64,000 bases of DNA. Origin: Lunularia cruciata. Lineage: Eukaryota > Streptophyta > Marchantiopsida > Lunulariales > Lunulariaceae. Made by a program: the position numbers and the translations under genes. Positions within the stretch are counted from its first letter, which is position 1. Every line of letters starts with the position of its first letter. Positions 25,368 to 35,304 of this stretch are shown here, in pieces. The stretch is taken from the NCBI GenBank assembly GCA_948567375.1, contig OX419757.1, positions 30,070,001 to 30,134,000 of the forward strand, in the 5' to 3' direction. A model generated the notes under the pieces. That model ran no database searches, was not told where the DNA came from, and saw nothing but the letters and a program-made list of their open reading frames with translations.

Positions 25368-25463
25368 ACTTCTCAAGATGTAAAGGCGACCGTGTAGGAA
25401 AAATGAAGGATGGGAAGACCCCATCAAGCCGTACAAGGGAGAGACAAAAAAGGTAACATGGGG

Positions 25464-28400
25464 CTAAGCCCCAATAGAGTCTGTATGAGAAATCTGCCCT
25501 ACCGCACCTAAGATATCCGAGCTATGCAAGTCGTACGGTCTACACACAATTGGAGCATCCGAAGAAACATCACCTAATGTGATTGCTCTCCTATGGATTG
25601 CACCAGCCATTGCCCTTTGTAGAGCAATGGACACACGCTGTCTAAAGCAAGCTACAAAGTATGAGAGTGAGAGTGGTACTCCTTGATGCCTAACATGATA
25701 AGCTCTCGCGCACTCCCTGACAAATGTGTCAAATGCCGTGTCCATTGCTCCATATAACTCCAAGGCTAGAGGAACAAAGAGGTGACCTTGCTGTATGCCC
25801 CTATACTTGGAGACCTTGCGACTTGCTGCTGCACTCGCCGCCCATCCAGGGGGATGGGTAATCACTCCCTCCGATACTGTATCCCGCGTAGGGTCTGTGA
25901 CCACAACATCAGCTACTGTCACCTGATCATCTCGGACCAAGTATAAGTCTGCCCTGACACGTGTCGTCTGCAATGCATACGAATGCTCCCTCCAAGCTAA
26001 GTATCCACTCTCTCGTGCCATAGCAAACACTATGTCTCTAATGGCATCATGTGTAGCTATCCTCTATCCTCCAAAAGGACACCGTGTCATGTAGACCGCC
26101 GCTGCATCTAGTGTAGAACCACACTCACAAGTGAGTAGTGAAGATGCAGATGGGTGGACCAAACCTAGGCAAAACCTCATCGCTGTAGAGAAAGTAGCCG
26201 GTGCAAGTTGGAAAGCCCTAATGCATGGTCAAGCTAGGATCCACGAGCCTGCACCCTTGCCGGAGCAAGAGTGTAGATGTGCTCTAGTAGCCTGAGGAAT
26301 GGATGAGTCAACTAAGAAAGAATGTAGCATATGCTTACACTATCGCTCCATCAAGGAAGACTGTAAACCTCTAGTCCAATCTGACGATAGTGAAGCAAAT
26401 GATGGAAAACCTTCTCGTGCTCGTGGGGATAGACTATCTCTTGTCTGTCAAAATAACACCTGGAGAGAAAAGGGTCCTCCCTCCACCTCTATCACATAAG
26501 TCTCCAAAACCGGCCTATCAGCAACCACAAAACGAGAGGCAAGTAGGGGTGCCAAGAGAGCCCAACTACCCAAAAATGCTATAGGTGCCATCTCCTCCAT
26601 AGAAAGCAAGCCAACCCCACCACATGAGATCGGTAGAGCCGTCTGTCTACGTGCCAACTCCCCTATCACACACTCAAAAGTCCATGGTCCAATAATATCA
26701 CCAAAGACTCCCATAATCCTCCTATCAAATGCTCTCAGACGTGATAGGAAAGACGGTGAGGGGGGAACTATACAAATGAGGTAGGATGGTCGACGAGCAA
26801 TACTAGAAGAGAGTATACCAAATGCCACCTACGGATCTCCTAGTAATGGAAGGTCATCCACATGGAGAACATCCTCTGCAAGGGCAGCGTCCAAGAAGCG
26901 TGTGACGAAATCCTCCGATCCTACTGGCACGCACTCCAAGAACACAAAGCCCATTTGTGGATGTGATAGACTCCTCTGGAAGCTCAAGGTGTGGAGGGAT
27001 ACCTAAAGGGGACCATGCCCTACACTTTGACACCTTGACTCTCAAGCCTACTAGATGTAGCTCGGTAGTCAAGTAGTCAAAGGCCTGCCTAATCTGATCT
27101 ACAGGGCCTACGATGTGTGTATCATCTGCCAAAGAGGGAAATACACAACCTAGCATGGCCAAAGTAGTAGATAGGAGAGCTCTAAAGTGAGCCATGGCAA
27201 ATAAGGGCCCCCCTAAAGGATCTCCTTGTCGTGTACCAATAGCTCACTCCAAGACGGTGACTCCCTCCTATGAACTACCATGCTGGTAGTAAAGGGAAGC
27301 AGGAGAGCCATAAAAAGACCGCACAAAAGGAATGAGACTTGCCAAGGATCCACCAGCCTCCCTAAGCTCTCTAAAGATAGATGCACGTGAGATGCTATTA
27401 AAAGCGTTCTCAACATCCACCTGTAAGACGACCCACTCCGGATGGATATCTAGGAGTGCTCTAATGCCTAGAGATATAGCCTCACATCCTCTAGGTGTAG
27501 CTACTCCAAACTGATGTGGACTAAGGTGCTGTCAAAAGTGAGAACGATGCTGAAGGACAATGGTACGACTGACCAAACGCAAAAAGATCTCTCCAATAGC
27601 AATCGGTCTAATGCCTCCCGTGTCCTTCTCAATCGCAAGAAGTCTACTAGCACCTAAGACCCGACTAACAGACATAGGAATGTCTCCTCTCGCTACTGCT
27701 GCAGCCACCTGAAACAACTTGGTAAAACCACTAGAAGGATCATCTGCCTGAAAGCAATCTCTAAGGTGCTCATAAACCATCCTTGACAAGCCTCCTGAGG
27801 AAAGGCGAGGGGCAGTGTACAATGCTTGTGCAAATAGCGACCTATCAAGACATAAAGGCTGCTCAGGCTGATAATCTAAGACCTCTAGTGGTAGTCCCTC
27901 TACTACTATAGGATGCGATGAGCGTAGGGAAGTGATTGTCTCATCAGTAGGACTCGCTATAGACAAAGGGTGTAGCGCTCGTGCTGCTCTACTAAACTCT
28001 CCCGCCTGACCCAATGTCCTACATCATCGTAATCGAGTGGAATCTGTGGTATCCTGTGGCGATGCCTGTCTCCGAAATCGTGTAGCCCTAACAGACTCCT
28101 CCTGAAGCGTTGCCCAATCTCTCGCTCGGAATCGATGAAATCTAGCCGCCACTTCTCTATGCCCCTCGCGTCCCCCTCTCGCATAACGAAGACACCATCG
28201 AGGGAGTAGGAGGAATAAGAACCACGCTAACTCGTCCAAGGGATCACTTGCCAAACAATCCAGTGGTAGGCGAAAAGCCTGTCTAGCCTCATCAAGGAGT
28301 GGGCGGGGTAGCCTATGGAATAGACGTAGACATGGAAAACTAGTCTCAAATAACACCAAAATGCAACCTGCTTGAGAAGCTAACCACTCCCACGACTCGA

Positions 28401-28644
28401 TCGGTATCTCTGGAACGATCAACGAAGGTATAGAAGAAGCGTATGTAATCCCGAGTCTCACTACAGTCGATGTGGTCGCTCGTCTCACGTGGGCATCCCA
28501 AGTGGTCCAATCATAGTCCTTGTGCATCCTTCCCACATGGGTCTTTACCCCTTGCGAGGTAAAGCGTCGGTGACACACCGGGCATGGTGTATCCCGACCC
28601 GCTCTAGGTGATCCCACATGGGAAGGTGTAGCCATGGCTAGCAC
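25464..28644 (-). pseudogene. Non-LTR polyprotein: CCHH zinc finger, RT, CCHC, restriction-like endonuclease
   Basis: About 1060 codons. The N-terminal zinc finger is CPVCHRRFTSQGVKTHVGRMH (28590-28525). Early RT region reads LLAIEKDTGGIRPIAIGEIF (about 27660-27600), motif A VDVENAFNSI (27420-27391), motif B RQGDPLGGPLF (near 27231-27199) and motif C LADDTHIVG (near 27132-27106). The CCHC motif reads CECG...YMTRC near 26130-26080, with the histidine changed to Y here but H in copies 2 and 3. The endonuclease has RADLYLVRDD, ADVVVTDP and KVSKYRG, the PD-(D/E)XK-like pattern of R2 proteins. Stops lie at 28024, 27532, 27264, 27244, about 26831, 26448, about 26228 and about 26070, and a 4-bp insertion near 26930 shifts the frame. 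The start is the most upstream ATG region before the finger; MLAM and MATP starts are both possible. Confidence 0.88.
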
Positions 28645-28928
28645 AGGAATAGTGATAGTAACATATGATACTCCTCTCCATATCTCCCCATATCTGCAAA
28701 ATCACAACCCCTCACATCACAACTCACATAAAAACAATCTCTCCAAACCCTCAAATCTATAAACTCTCATAACTTTCAATTTCTATCTCAAAAATTTTCA
28801 AATTAAATTCATATGGAATTTAATCATGAAAATCAAGAGATTAGAAATGAAAATTTCCAACCCATCACTCTCAATGTATAATGATCACTCTCAACCCTAA
28901 AAAAGCTAAAAATCTTCGTAACTTTCTA

Positions 28929-29236
28929 CTCCATTCTCCATAATCTTCAATCTAGGTACCAATGGAACCGAAATGGAAAGTCTTGAAAAACGAAGAGAAT
29001 TGACTATTCACTCGATGGCTACATGCTAGAGAACATTCAACAATTATCAAAATTGTCTCACGTCTCTCCCTCTCCTCTCCCGCTCCATTCTCCATAATCT
29101 TCAATCTAGGTACCAATGGAACCGAAATGGAAAGTCTTGAAAAACGAAGAGAATTGACTATTCACTCGATGGCTACATGCTAGAGAACATTCAACAATTA
29201 TCAAAATTGTCTCACGTCTCTCCCTCTCCTCTCCCG
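28929..29236 (-). repeat. Two identical 154-bp monomers in the element 5' UTR
   Basis: Units 28929-29082 and 29083-29236 both start CTCCATTCTCCATAATCTTC (plus strand) and end CTCTCCTCTCCCG, and appear identical. They lie between the element 5' end and its ATG. Copy 2 shows only one diverged equivalent (near 37970-38110). The position recalls the promoter monomers of some LINE 5' UTRs, but promoter activity is inference. Confidence 0.93.
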
Positions 29237-29353
29237 TTTCGACACTCTCCCGCAGCTCCCCCGCGCCGACCCGAGGGAAAGTAGTGGTGTACTTCTCAAG
29301 ATGTGGTGTACACAATCCACTTGTAGACGGTTGTTCCAACTGAAATTGGAACG

Positions 29354-30085
29354 CTACGGTAGGCTTCTCTCGTAGACCAAGCAGTCGATTGCATTTTGAA
29401 CAGCGCAGCACCATTTTGAGGAACTGAAAACGGTCAAACGGCTGTTTTAAGGCTCTCACATTCCTCATATGAATCGCAAGCAGATTAACTTCAGAAATTT
29501 CATTCGAGAGTATGAGTTTCACTTTTAAGCCTCTAGCTGGTACCGGTCTTCCCATCCTTCTTGTTATCCTACGCGGTCGCCTTTCTCCCGCTGCTACCTC
29601 GTTCGTACTTTGTGAAAATAAGCTTATAGTTGGAAGGCGGTATTTCTGTCTTCCTTCCTTCCTTCATGGTGATGACATCCAATGAAATCTGACCTTGCAA
29701 CAAGTTTCTACTTCCTCCACTTCAGATGACATTAACGTTACGTAGGGTTCAGTTGTTGACCAAGAATTCACTTGCATGTAGAATAGCGCAGCACCATTGT
29801 GAGGAACTGAAAACGGCCAAGCGGGTGTTTGAAGGCTTCGCATTCGTCAGATGAATCGCAAGTAGATTAACTTCAGAAATTTTATTCGAGAAAATGAGTT
29901 TCACTTTTAAGTCTCTGGCTGGTGCCTCCTTCGTACTTTGTAATGCTAAGCCTTATAGTTGGAAGTCGATACTTCTGTCTTCCTTCCTTCTTGTGATGGG
30001 ATTGGTCCACTGTGTACACGAAATCTGACCTTGCAATAACTCTCGATTTCCTCCATTTCAGAGGACATTCTCCGTAGTCAGCACT
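29354..30085 (+). repeat. Adjacent direct duplication of about 350 bp, one copy carrying an element stub
   Basis: Unit A (about 29354-29736) and unit B (about 29737-30085) share GCGCAGCACCATT, GAGGAACTGAAAACGG, AGATTAACTTCAGAAATT, ATGAGTTTCACTTTTAAG and CTTCCTTCCTTC blocks in order, at roughly 80-85% identity. Unit A is longer mainly because of the stub at 29545-29584. Low-copy-looking DNA upstream of the B-box gene; no coding frame is supported. Confidence 0.85.
29545..29590 (+). mobile_element. Extremely 5'-truncated stub of the R2-like element
   Basis: Bases 29545-29584 are the reverse complement of 25382-25420, the extreme 3' end of copy 1, with about 36 of 40 positions alike. Unit B of the surrounding duplication lacks it, reading CTGGTGCCTCCTTCG where unit A has CTGGTACC, the stub, then CTACCTCGTTCG. 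Flanks GCTGGTACC and GCTGCTACC are a possible 9-bp target duplication with one mismatch. It fits target-primed reverse transcription that stopped after about 45 nt. Confidence 0.75.
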
Positions 30086-30577
30086 GTACTGATCGTTAAT
30101 TTCCTTGTCAGGGAGTTGATAGTATCATGTCTTTCTTCGCATTTCGGTGTTCCTCAACCAAATCCTAGAATTCGATTTGTCCGTCGAACAAACTACAAAC
30201 CGTTAACTAATCTAGGTGTAGTCCAGTATCCGGTCAACCATGGACCCCAAAAATCTTCACCAGTCAGTCTAGATGAAGATGTACACGGCATCATGCTTTC
30301 AATCACAACGAAGGACAAACTCGTAGTGCTCGTATGTATACCGTCGCTTAGTCAGTATATGACTTGATTAAGCGAAGGTACACAAGAGAGCTCTACGAGT
30401 TACACTAATACCAAAGGGTCAGCGCTGCACATTTGCTGCTTGCAAACATTTGCTGCAAGAACAATTCGCTCTCGTATCATTTACCACTGTATCTTACTAA
30501 ACGCAACTGCGCACTCGCGATTAGGAAGTACGCTTGTTTCGTGGATGTGACAGATTTTCTGAATTCATCCCTTTCTC

Positions 30578-30785
30578 TCTGGTACTCAGCTGTTCAAGCA
30601 GAGATGCCGCTCAAGGCCGCGTCTCTTTCGCTCTGCCATCTTGGTTCTTGATATTGCCTCTAAGTTTGCAGTCCGGCATGTTCTGGTACTCAGCTGTTCA
30701 AGCAGAGATGCCGCTCAAGGCCGCGTCTCTTTCGCTCTGCCATCTTGGTTCTTGATATTGCCTCTAAGTTTGCAGTCCGGCATGT
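30578..30785 (+). repeat. Two-unit 104-bp tandem duplication
   Basis: Units 30578-30681 and 30682-30785 (start TCTGGTACTCAGCTG, end GTCCGGCATGT) appear identical. Frames spanning it change between units because 104 is not a multiple of 3, so coding is unlikely. It lies about 2 kb upstream of the B-box gene. Confidence 0.95.
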
Positions 30786-32722
30786 TGGAATCACTGAGTA
30801 CTCAGATCCGTCACGTCAAGGACTTGTCGTCAGTTCGGTCTTCGAAAGTATCCCCATTCTGTGTATGCAAGTAGCGCCGAGAGATGCGCGGATAGCTATG
30901 GTTACTTGATTGAATTTGAACCAAGTAGACGATTTGATCAACAAGTCTTCAATGAAGAAGACTTTGCAACAACTCGTGGGTGAGCCAGATTCCTTCTCAC
31001 GCACAGGGCCTCCAAGTGAGTTTTCCAATCATGTGTCGTAACAATTGCATGTCCATATCGTGTAATGCCATTGAATATGCCAGATGTGACTCTTCGTTTT
31101 TTCCTACATCTCGGATAACAATTTACTTTAAACTTCAGAAACTTGACAAGCGTTGGCCTTTCTGGGAGTGACTTGCTCCACAACGAATGGTGTATCGGAC
31201 CTGTAATTGTCGCCATACTTCAAAAACACAGTTTCTCAAAGTTTCGGAGGCTCAGTGCGTTTCCAGATGAAACCCGGTAAAGAACAGGGAGTTAGCCTAA
31301 CCGATCAGCCTGCATTGCTAAAAGTTAGGATCCCTTAATGTGCACCGACTAAGCGATTGTCTAGTTCGTGGTTTATACTACAGTGTATTTGCATTCTTTT
31401 CTGAATCGGTCAGAACACGAACAGCCAACGGATGTCGAATGCCATTCCTCTGCAACAGTAAAATCGTTTGGAAGCTCTGACTGTCGTCTTCTCCGGAAAT
31501 TCCAAGATGATCATGCCAGTAGAATTCCAAATTTATGCAGAATAGGCCCGCAGATTAGGCCCTGGACTCGCTCTCTTCAGAACCGTCAGAAGACCTTTAG
31601 CCGTCCTTGTCGATCATGCACGGACTAAATTTACACGAGGGATGTAGCAAATCTGCCTCCGAACCCTAGCAAACAGGACCGAATTACCTCCGCTTATTTA
31701 CCGAGCTTTGTCCTGACTGTTGTCGCGTCCGCAAAGTCCTGTGTCAGCGTATATTGTTGATGAGCATGTTGCATCAGCGCAGCCAGTTTTACATCGAAAC
31801 CCTAAATACTTCGACCTTCGAAGAACTCACCCCCGCCAAAACCTGCTCACATGTAAAGAGCTTCATTACTCCCGTGTTTAAGCTACCAACCACAGACGTT
31901 GCAGGGTCTGCGAATCGAAAATGCGCTGCTGTACACCATCGCAGAGCTGCCCTGCAGGGCTCTGAACCAATGAGAACGTCTCCTCCGTTGCACACAATCT
32001 TCTTCACTTCCCGTTAGAAATTTCTCGAGAATATAGGAATAAAATTAAAACTACTCGAGCCTAAAGGCACAGTAACTGTGACAATAATATCTCCGTGTCA
32101 CACACTTTCTAGGCGACGCGGAGTGTTGTCAATATACCAGGCGTGGCCCAATGAGGGAAATTGAGAAAGGGCCTGTAGGCTGAGCTAGATGAGAATATCG
32201 CCACGCAAATTGCCTACCTTATAGACTCCAAGCTAAAATATCTTGACCAAAACAACTGTAGGGGGGTCCAGTGTTTGGACTTTCTCCGGGCAGAGAGGAC
32301 AAGTTGCGGTGATGGTTTGGGATTTCAAGATGGTAAAAGCGACGGTAAACGCGAAAGGTGACTTCGCCTCCAGGGCCAATGACACAGGATAAAATAGGGC
32401 TAGCGATGTGTTAAAGTACGATAAGCATATGCCGTCTCCTTTTCGTGTCGCTTATTGGGTACTGTTAAATGAGCGGAACTCATCTTTCCGGAGACTTCGG
32501 TCACATTCAAAAAGTTGGTACTACGTCGAGAATCTAGTGTTCATCAATTTCTCGGGGGTTCGACGGGAGGAAGTGCAAGTCGTATCTGCTTTCACCAGGT
32601 AGAAGAAGTTAAGGTTGGACAGGGCATAGCTTTGATCAGATTGTGATTGGTTGAAGTTCCAAGGCACAGACCGAACTCTTGCGTTAGTTGAACTTGATAA
32701 TAGTTGCAAAAATCAGAAAAGG
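30786..32722. other. Upstream region of the B-box gene
   Basis: Less AT-rich than the flanking repeats and without recognisable transposon sequence. It presumably holds the promoter and 5' leader of the gene at 32723. No TATA box could be chosen with confidence, and small frames here (30-90 codons) have no recognised motif. An upstream non-coding exon cannot be excluded. Confidence 0.4.
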
Positions 32723-33784
32723 ATGAAGAACGAGTCTTTAGGCGGTATGGCGACTGCTATGGCAATAGCAGGACGAGCAGCTCGTCCATGTGATGTTTGT
32801 GGCAGAGAGCGAGCCCGATGGTACTGTGCAGCTGATGAGGCTTACCTTTGCGAACCATGTGATGGTGCGGTTCATAATGCGAATGCGTTAGCATCCCGCC
32901 ACGAGCGTGTGCGACTCGCACCCAATGGCGCACCGATGAAAATCGCTCGGTATCGAAAAGACGACATCAACAACAATTCTGCAGGAGAGCCAGGTAGTGA
33001 TCGACTCGCAATCAGCTCTAAGAAGAAGAAACCGAAAATCAGCCCCGCCCATCATGGCCCCTCCAATGGTCCTTCTTCACAGGAACCTGCAGCAGTAGGG
33101 CAAGCGTTTGAGGTTAAGCTGGAACAAGGTAGCCCTGAAGACGGCAAAATCTACTTCGACGAGCTATCTGGAGACGGGAGATCTCTTCTTGCTTCACCTT
33201 CCCGGGTAGGCAAGGCTGAGCCGGACTACGCGCACGAGTTCATGGTCTTTGACGATTGTGATGTGGATGGCGTCTTGACCCCGGAAGAACGGGAAGGAGA
33301 TTCCGGAATTGGGGGCCCAGAGTCTTCCGCTGGTGATTTTGATGCCCTGTCCCCTACAGCAGAGGAAGAATCTAAACCGATAGGGGAGGAGGAGCGGTCA
33401 GAGGTATTCATGCCAGTGTCAAACTCTTTCTCAGGGGCTATGAAGGAAGACGATGGTAATCATACACCTTCACTAAGGTTGAATTACGCTGACGTTCTAA
33501 ATGCGTGGTCAGATCGAGGTACGTTATGGACTGGGGGACATGCTCAAACTGTTCCAGAAGATTCTTTTTCTGATGCTGCCGCAAATCCTGATCATGGTGT
33601 CGTTCCTCTACTAAGTGCCGAGGACGGGAGCTCAGCTAGAGAAGCTCGAGTGAACAGATACCGGGAGAAACGCCGCACTCGTCTCTTTTCAAAAAAGATT
33701 CGGTACGAAGTTCGGAAGTTGAATGCCGAACGTCGGCCACGAATGAAGGGTCGTTTTGTCAAAAGGTCTACTGGTGAGCAATGA
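32723..33784 (+). CDS. CONSTANS-like protein with one B-box and a CCT domain
   Basis: 353 codons from the first in-frame ATG (32723, A at -3); ATG 32747 is an alternative with G at -3 and GC after it. The B-box (residues about 23-60) has exact spacing C-x2-C-x8-C-x2-D-x4-C-x2-C-x4-H-x8-H, with [14 protein letters not shown] inside. The CCT domain (about 306-348) reads [20 protein letters not shown] and ends KGRFVKR, five residues before the stop. Between them are a basic SKKKKPK patch (possible nuclear signal) and a long acidic, Ser/Pro-rich linker. One B-box plus CCT is the COL6/COL16-like group of plant BBX proteins, nuclear regulators of light, flowering-time or pigment responses that bind DNA or NF-Y partners through CCT. 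No intron interrupts the frame. This is the only gene here with an intact, domain-complete frame. Confidence 0.93.
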   Translation: MKNESLGGMATAMAIAGRAARPCDVCGRERARWYCAADEAYLCEPCDGAVHNANALASRHERVRLAPNGAPMKIARYRKDDINNNSAGEPGSDRLAISSKKKKPKISPAHHGPSNGPSSQEPAAVGQAFEVKLEQGSPEDGKIYFDELSGDGRSLLASPSRVGKAEPDYAHEFMVFDDCDVDGVLTPEEREGDSGIGGPESSAGDFDALSPTAEEESKPIGEEERSEVFMPVSNSFSGAMKEDDGNHTPSLRLNYADVLNAWSDRGTLWTGGHAQTVPEDSFSDAAANPDHGVVPLLSAEDGSSAREARVNRYREKRRTRLFSKKIRYEVRKLNAERRPRMKGRFVKRSTGEQ

Positions 33785-34607
33785 CCATTCCAGCAATGCG
33801 AGCAATTTGTACCTTAACATGTACAGCTTACAAGAGTAGATCGAAACATCAGCCCTGACTTGCGTTTTTCATTGTGGTCGCAATCTACAGGCTAGAACTT
33901 GCTTTGAGAGTTAAAATCGCAATGGGCGTAAATCCCCCTTTATTGTTGTGTCCGCACTGAAAGAAATTTGGAGAATCGCAGAGACCCTACATTGAGGTTC
34001 ATATCGATGTTGCTCCTTCAGAGGCTTCAAGGAGAGTGCAATTTCGCAGACTAGGGCGACTCATTAACGTAGAAGAAGGTCATCTTCACTCACACATCTG
34101 CTGCTCTAGAATGAGAAACGTAGTATATGGGTAAAGAATTGAATTATAGGAACGGGAAAACCATTCCCTGTATATGTCTGCACATTCTGTATAAATTGGG
34201 ATGAGTTCCCCTTGATGAAGAGTGATGTGCCTGTCCCAGGAATTTCTCTCCTCGTTTCAGTGCCGAGATCATTAATCGTCCTCTTACTTCCCACTGCGCT
34301 CACGGCTTTTATGTCTGCCCAGTCCGCTGTCTTCCTTGCAGCAGATAGCGTTACAGAGACCGGTCTTTGTGAAATACGATGATTTAAATGCAGACGATCT
34401 GTTCTCAGAATAAAAGCTTCGTCTTGACGTGATCTTCTAGAAAGTTTGATAGTAGATGAAATCATTGGCCTCCTCACATACTCAATGCTCTGTTTATCCA
34501 TGAATTCTCTTTTTAGTAGATGGCACATGCTTTGATTCCGAGGCCGATTACCTCACAGTTAGTGTCCTCTACACATCTCTTCAGGCATGACGCTCGCAGC
34601 CTTACCC
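33785..34607. other. Downstream region of the B-box gene with a weak minus-strand ORF
   Basis: Presumably 3' UTR and intergenic DNA. A minus-strand ATG frame of 140 codons (34528 to 34106) is the longest candidate. It has no recognised domain or homology I can name, no membrane segment and no repeats, and it could be chance or one exon of an unknown gene. No clear poly(A) signal could be fixed. Confidence 0.4.
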
Positions 34608-34834
34608 CGATGTACACAAGTTGTCTAAAGAATATTACAAGGTATGAGAGTGAAAATGATACTTCTTGTCATCTAATATGATAAGTTCTTGTGCACTCTC
34701 TCAAAAATGTGTTGAACATCATGTCTATTGTTCTATGTACTTCCAAGGCTAAAAACACAAAGAAGTGACTTCGTTACATACCCCTACACTTCGAGACCTT
34801 ATGTGTTGATACTCCGTTCATCATCCATCCAAGA

Positions 34835-34966
34835 CGTTCATCATCCATCCAAGACGTTGAGTAATAATTCTCTCCAAAATTATATCATGTATAAAATTCG
34901 TTCATCATCCATCCAAGACGATGAGTAATAATTCTCTCCAAAATTATATCATGTATAAAATTCGTT
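34835..34966 (+). repeat. Short tandem duplications inside copy 2
   Basis: A 66-bp unit (starting GTTCATCATCCATCCAAGAC, ending ATAAAATTC) occurs at 34835-34900 and 34901-34966, with an extra copy of its first 20 bp just before (about 34815-34834). Copy 1 of the element has nothing equivalent, so the duplication arose after insertion. Confidence 0.9.
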
Positions 34967-35220
34967 TGCAACGCTTACGAATGCTCCGTCCAAGTAAACT
35001 ATCTACTCTCTCGCGCCATAACAAACACTATATTCCTTATAGCTTCATGGATAACTATCCTCTGACCTCCCAACGGACACTGTGTCATATGGACCGCTAT
35101 TGCATCTAGTGTAAAACCACACTCACAAGTGAATAATGAAGATGCTTACAGGTGGACCAAACCTAGGCTGAACCTCATCAATGTAGAGAAGGTTGTTGGT
35201 GTGAGTCAAAATGCCCTAAT

Positions 35221-35304
35221 GCACGGTTGAGCTAAGATCCAAGAGCATCGAGAACAACCGACCACTAGAGTTCTTGAAGCTCTTGGATCTTAGCTCAAAC
35301 GTGC
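35221..35304. repeat. Inverted duplication within copy 2
   Basis: Arms 35221-35246 and 35279-35304 match at 25 of 26 positions, with a 32-nt spacer. The left arm is ordinary element sequence. The right arm and spacer are absent from copies 1 and 3, so a stretch of about 58 bp containing an inverted copy of the neighbouring 26 bp was added. This is the signature of a fold-back template switch. Confidence 0.85.

Larger units (their letters stand above)
25368..29304 (-). mobile_element. Near full-length R2-like non-LTR retrotransposon, copy 1
   Basis: The element occupies 25382-29290 on the minus strand and is flanked by the perfect 14-bp duplication ACTTCTCAAGATGT (25368-25381 and 29291-29304). 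Sense order is a 5' UTR of about 645 bp with two 154-bp monomers, one long open reading frame (28644 to 25464), and a short 3' UTR ending CGGTCGCCTTT with no poly(A). A single frame with CCHH finger, RT, CCHC motif and restriction-like endonuclease is the architecture of the R2/CRE side of non-LTR elements, not of the usual plant L1 or RTE elements with an apurinic endonuclease. The frame is broken by several stops and one 4-bp insertion. Confidence 0.9.

Noticed and set aside
25368-29304. Insertion of the R2-like element into ribosomal RNA genes
   Set aside because: The flanks show no rRNA sequence, and the other copies have different flanks, so no rDNA targeting is supported here.
29106-29555. 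149-codon minus-strand ORF starting MGRPVPARGLK
   Set aside because: It straddles the 5' end of the non-LTR element, its target duplication and one unit of the tandem duplication, so it is a chance frame across unrelated pieces.
25382-29584. Terminal inverted repeats of about 40 bp making the 4.2-kb unit a DNA transposon
   Set aside because: The right 'repeat' lies beyond the element's target duplication and is absent from the paralogous unit B, so it is a separate truncated insertion rather than a terminus.
34106-34528. 140-codon minus-strand ORF downstream of the B-box gene as a second gene
   Set aside because: It has an ATG and moderate length but no domain, no compositional support and no homolog I recognise; recorded only as a weak ORF.
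34815-34970. CRISPR-like alternation of short repeats
   Set aside because: The units are adjacent tandem duplications inside a eukaryotic retroelement, with no unique spacers.
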